Assembly: GCA_964389805.1 (NCBI GenBank)
Contig: CAYMFU010000010.1
Span: 1 to 8,499, forward strand
DNA length: 8,499 nucleotides
Origin: JAGTVG01 sp964389805
GTDB taxonomy: Bacteria > Bacteroidota > Bacteroidia > Cytophagales > Cyclobacteriaceae
Direction: 5' to 3'
The position numbers and the translations under genes were made by a program. This document shows positions 5,601 through 8,499 of the stretch, in pieces. The notes beneath the pieces were generated by a model. The model did no database searches, was not told where the DNA came from, and saw only the letters and a list, made by a program, of their open reading frames with translations. The stretch's first letter is position 1; each line of letters opens with the position of its first letter.

Positions 5601-8499
5601 ATGAAAGTTTCAACGACCAAACCGTTCCAGATTGTTTATTCCATATACCAGCATGAATTTCTGGGATATCTAATCGAATCGTTTGTTATTCAAAAAGACA
5701 AGAATGGAAAATTAACCCTGCAAAATCAAAATATATCATCAGCAAATGCACATGAATTTCAATCTGGATTAGATGAAAATGATTTTAAGATCATATCAGT
5801 AATCGATAAAATTCAACAGGCCACTATAATTCGTAAGTTTAATAATACCCGGTTGAAGCCCTCCGATTTTTTTTATAAGATTTATAAATCAGAGAATCCA
5901 GACACAGAACTTCAAGGACAGATCAGTGCATATATCGAAGAGAAAAAGGCAAAGATCTTCTCGTATATGCAGGGCAAAATGCTATTTGAAATGGGATCGG
6001 ATGGCGAACCGGCTTGGAAGCAAATAGAAGTATTGAGTGATAGGGCAACTGTACTCTTTCATTTTATTCGAAATGAGGATAATACACATTATTTTCCAAC
6101 CATAAAACATCTTGGAGCAAAGGTCGATTATCAATATTGCGGTGCTTATTTACCATCCAAATCACCAGCCTGGTTGATCATAGATGATAAACTTTATGGA
6201 TTTGAAAGTGAAATTGATGGAAATAAACTTCAGCCTTTTATCAATAAAAAATTCATCGCTATTCCCAGAAAGATCGAGGAAACCTATTATGAGAAATTCG
6301 TAGCTCCCCTAGTTGCTTCTTTTAATGTTTGGGCAAGGGGTTTTGAAATTGAGACTGATAGATATCCACTCGAACCGATCTTTAACTTTTATGAATTCGA
6401 GGACGAAGCTGAACAGGATAAAAAGTATCAGACATATGAAAATGGATTCGAAGAAAATAATGAAGAAATTTTGTTTGAATTGAATTTTCAGTATGGGCCT
6501 CATCAGTTTAATTCAAGCGATATTCAACCGGTAAGTGTTATCATTGACAAGAAAAAAGAGGAATATACATTTCACAGGATTCCCCGAAAAACGCAACAGG
6601 AGAAAAAATTCCTTTCTTATCTGAAAAACCTGGGCATAAGCCTGGAAAAAGGAAAGGCCATCTTTCCTAAACTGAAAGCTTTCAGCTGGATAAACCAGAA
6701 TAAAAAATCACTTGAGGAGATAGGCTTTATCATTCATCAGAAGAAGAGTCGAGAAAAAAAGTACTTTTTAGGGAAATCTTCTATTTCGATTGAGATCAAG
6801 GAGAACATTGACTGGTTTGATATTTACGCCATTGTACGTTTTGGGGATTATGAGATCCCTTTTAACGAACTGCGGAGAATCATGCTGTTAAAAGGGAACG
6901 AAATTACCTTACCTAATGGGGAAATAGCAGTAATTCCGGAATCATGGCTTATTGAATATTCTGAATTGTTTGCTTTTATCGAAGATGGACATAAGAGAAA
7001 CGGATCAAATGTAAATCATAAACTCAAGAAACATCACCTCGCCCTGGTCAAAGACCTTGAGACTGGGGAATTGGCAAAAGTCTCTATGAGCAAAAAACTT
7101 GAAAATCTAAGAAATTTCAAGGAAGTGGAACGCATCCCTGTTCCTAATAAATTCAAAGGAAAATTAAGGCCTTATCAGAAGGCTGGTTATGACTGGTTAC
7201 TTTTTCTTAAAAATTACAGTTTTGGTGGATGTCTTGCAGATGATATGGGTTTAGGTAAAACAGTACAGACCCTGGCTATGTTACAGGAGCTGAAAGAAAA
7301 AAAGACTAACCATGCTTCTCTCCTGATCATGCCCACTTCTTTAATCTATAATTGGGAACTTGAATCAAAAAAGTTTACACCACAATTAAAGATTCTTGTT
7401 TATACAGGAACCAATCGGATCAAAGATGTGGAACGCTTTCAGGGATATGACCTGGTACTTACTTCTTATGGTATTGTTAGGCTTGATGTGGACCTATTAA
7501 AGGCTTTCTATTTTAATTATGTCATATTAGATGAATCCCAGGCAATTAAAAATCCCAATTCAAATATTTCAAAGGCTGTTCGAAAATTAAAATCTAAAAA
7601 CAGGTTGATTTTAACTGGTACTCCTTTAGAGAATAGCACAATGGACCTCTGGTCACAGATGTCTTTTTTAAATCCTGGTCTTCTTGGAAACCAATCCTTC
7701 TTTAAGAATGAGTTTTTAACGCCAATCGAAAGAAAAAAAGATGAGCTTAAAACCAAAAAACTAAATTCCATAATAAAACCTTTCATCCTCAGGCGTCATA
7801 AATCACAAGTAGCCAGGGAATTGCCTGAAAAAGTTGAAAACCTGAAATACTGTGCCATGTCTTCCATGCAGGAAGAATGCTATGAAGAAGCCAAATCATA
7901 TTACAGGAATAAAATTTTGGATGAAATTGAAATGCATGGAGTGAATAAATCTCATTTTTTACTTTTACAGGGATTAACTAAACTTCGACAGATTGCCAAT
8001 CACCCCATAATGATAGATGAAAAATATCAGGGAGATTCCGGAAAACTGGATGATGTCACTTCAATGATCTCAAATGCCATTAGCGAAAATCATAAAATAT
8101 TGATATTCAGTCAATTTGTGAAGCACTTGAGCATTTTCCGTCAATATCTTGATACAAACGGGATTGACTACGCCTACCTGGATGGATCCACAAAAGACAG
8201 AGAATCACAGGTACGGATGTTCCAGGAAAATGATGAAATTCCCATTTTTTTGATTTCTCTAAAAGCCGGGGGACTGGGATTAAATTTAACCAAAGCTGAT
8301 TATGTATTTCTGCTGGATCCATGGTGGAATCCTGCTGTAGAACAACAGGCCATCGACCGGGCACACAGGATAGGTCAGGAAAATAAAGTATTCACGTATA
8401 AATTTATCAGCAAGAATACTGTTGAAGAAAAGATCATAGCATTGCAAAGGCATAAAATTAAACTGGCTACTGAATTGATAACTACAGAGGAAAGTTTTT
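5601..8499 (+). CDS. SNF2-family DEAD/DEAH-like helicase ATPase (open at right edge)
   Basis: The frame runs without a stop from ATG 5601 to the window end: 966 codons, probably lacking only a short C-terminal tail. Residues 1 to about 515 are a long N-terminal region typical of Bacteroidota SNF2 proteins as I recall them; I see no SWIM zinc-finger cysteines. The ATPase core begins at LRPYQKAGYDWL (522). Motifs are I ADDMGLGKT (K553), Ia LLIMPTSLIYNWE (574), II LDESQ (D644/E645), III LTGTPLEN (about 671-678), IV KILIFSQF (832), V SLKAGGLGLNL (about 886-896) and VI RAHRIGQ (R920, arginine finger R923). All are intact, so ATP-driven DNA translocation is expected in the cytoplasm. RapA-like remodelling of nucleic-acid-protein complexes is the family analogy; the real target is unknown. 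An in-frame ATG at 5550 would add 17 residues but lies inside the terminator-like hairpin, so 5601 is preferred. No Shine-Dalgarno is visible. The gene diverges from the protease. Confidence 0.93.
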   Translation, partial: MKVSTTKPFQIVYSIYQHEFLGYLIESFVIQKDKNGKLTLQNQNISSANAHEFQSGLDENDFKIISVIDKIQQATIIRKFNNTRLKPSDFFYKIYKSENPDTELQGQISAYIEEKKAKIFSYMQGKMLFEMGSDGEPAWKQIEVLSDRATVLFHFIRNEDNTHYFPTIKHLGAKVDYQYCGAYLPSKSPAWLIIDDKLYGFESEIDGNKLQPFINKKFIAIPRKIEETYYEKFVAPLVASFNVWARGFEIETDRYPLEPIFNFYEFEDEAEQDKKYQTYENGFEENNEEILFELNFQYGPHQFNSSDIQPVSVIIDKKKEEYTFHRIPRKTQQEKKFLSYLKNLGISLEKGKAIFPKLKAFSWINQNKKSLEEIGFIIHQKKSREKKYFLGKSSISIEIKENIDWFDIYAIVRFGDYEIPFNELRRIMLLKGNEITLPNGEIAVIPESWLIEYSELFAFIEDGHKRNGSNVNHKLKKHHLALVKDLETGELAKVSMSKKLENLRNFKEVERIPVPNKFKGKLRPYQKAGYDWLLFLKNYSFGGCLADDMGLGKTVQTLAMLQELKEKKTNHASLLIMPTSLIYNWELESKKFTPQLKILVYTGTNRIKDVERFQGYDLVLTSYGIVRLDVDLLKAFYFNYVILDESQAIKNPNSNISKAVRKLKSKNRLILTGTPLENSTMDLWSQMSFLNPGLLGNQSFFKNEFLTPIERKKDELKTKKLNSIIKPFILRRHKSQVARELPEKVENLKYCAMSSMQEECYEEAKSYYRNKILDEIEMHGVNKSHFLLLQGLTKLRQIANHPIMIDEKYQGDSGKLDDVTSMISNAISENHKILIFSQFVKHLSIFRQYLDTNGIDYAYLDGSTKDRESQVRMFQENDEIPIFLISLKAGGLGLNLTKADYVFLLDPWWNPAVEQQAIDRAHRIGQENKVFTYKFISKNTVEEKIIALQRHKIKLATELITTEESF

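Noticed and set aside
7517..8364. Two open frames of 89 and 85 codons on the - strand
   Set aside because: Both are antisense to the conserved SNF2 ATPase core (motifs II to VI), whose reading frame is intact.
1..8499. Defence island reading based on the SNF2 helicase
   Set aside because: SNF2 ATPases occur in some defence systems, but no nuclease, methylase, phospholipase-D-like or other partner gene adjoins it here, and this long form appears to be a common chromosomal protein of Bacteroidota.

Overview
This is an AT-rich stretch of chromosome that looks like a member of the Bacteroidota, probably class Bacteroidia. The clues are Shine-Dalgarno-poor, A/T-rich leaders, a polysaccharide-degrading lipoprotein, a two-domain retropepsin-like protease with a PDZ domain, and a long SNF2 ATPase whose N-terminal region resembles a form I recall from Bacteroidota genomes. 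No tRNA, rRNA, CRISPR array, transposase, integrase or phage gene is visible, and no SusC/SusD pair lies inside the window.

There are four protein genes. From the left edge, the 3' part of a + strand GH2 glycosidase gene ends at 1352; its motifs are closest to plant-type mannosylglycoprotein endo-beta-mannosidase. It converges on a - strand GH9 glycosidase lipoprotein gene (3963 down to 1495), with 142 bp of hairpin-rich DNA between the two stops. A secreted aspartic protease gene of the retropepsin clan follows on the - strand (5354 down to 4086). A 246-bp divergent intergenic region with two inverted repeats separates it from a + strand SNF2-family helicase-like gene. That gene starts at 5601 and is still open at the right edge, lacking probably only a few codons.

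The two glycosidases are the only pair with an obvious functional link. Both act on complex glycans, and the GH9 protein is lipid-anchored, so they may belong to a glycan-utilisation locus extending to the left. The protease and the SNF2 protein look like ordinary housekeeping or envelope genes that happen to be neighbours. I see no convincing new multi-gene system. The items most worth checking are the non-canonical active-site signatures of the GH9 protein, the terminator-like hairpin in the leader of the SNF2 gene, and the plant-EBM-like signature of the GH2 enzyme.
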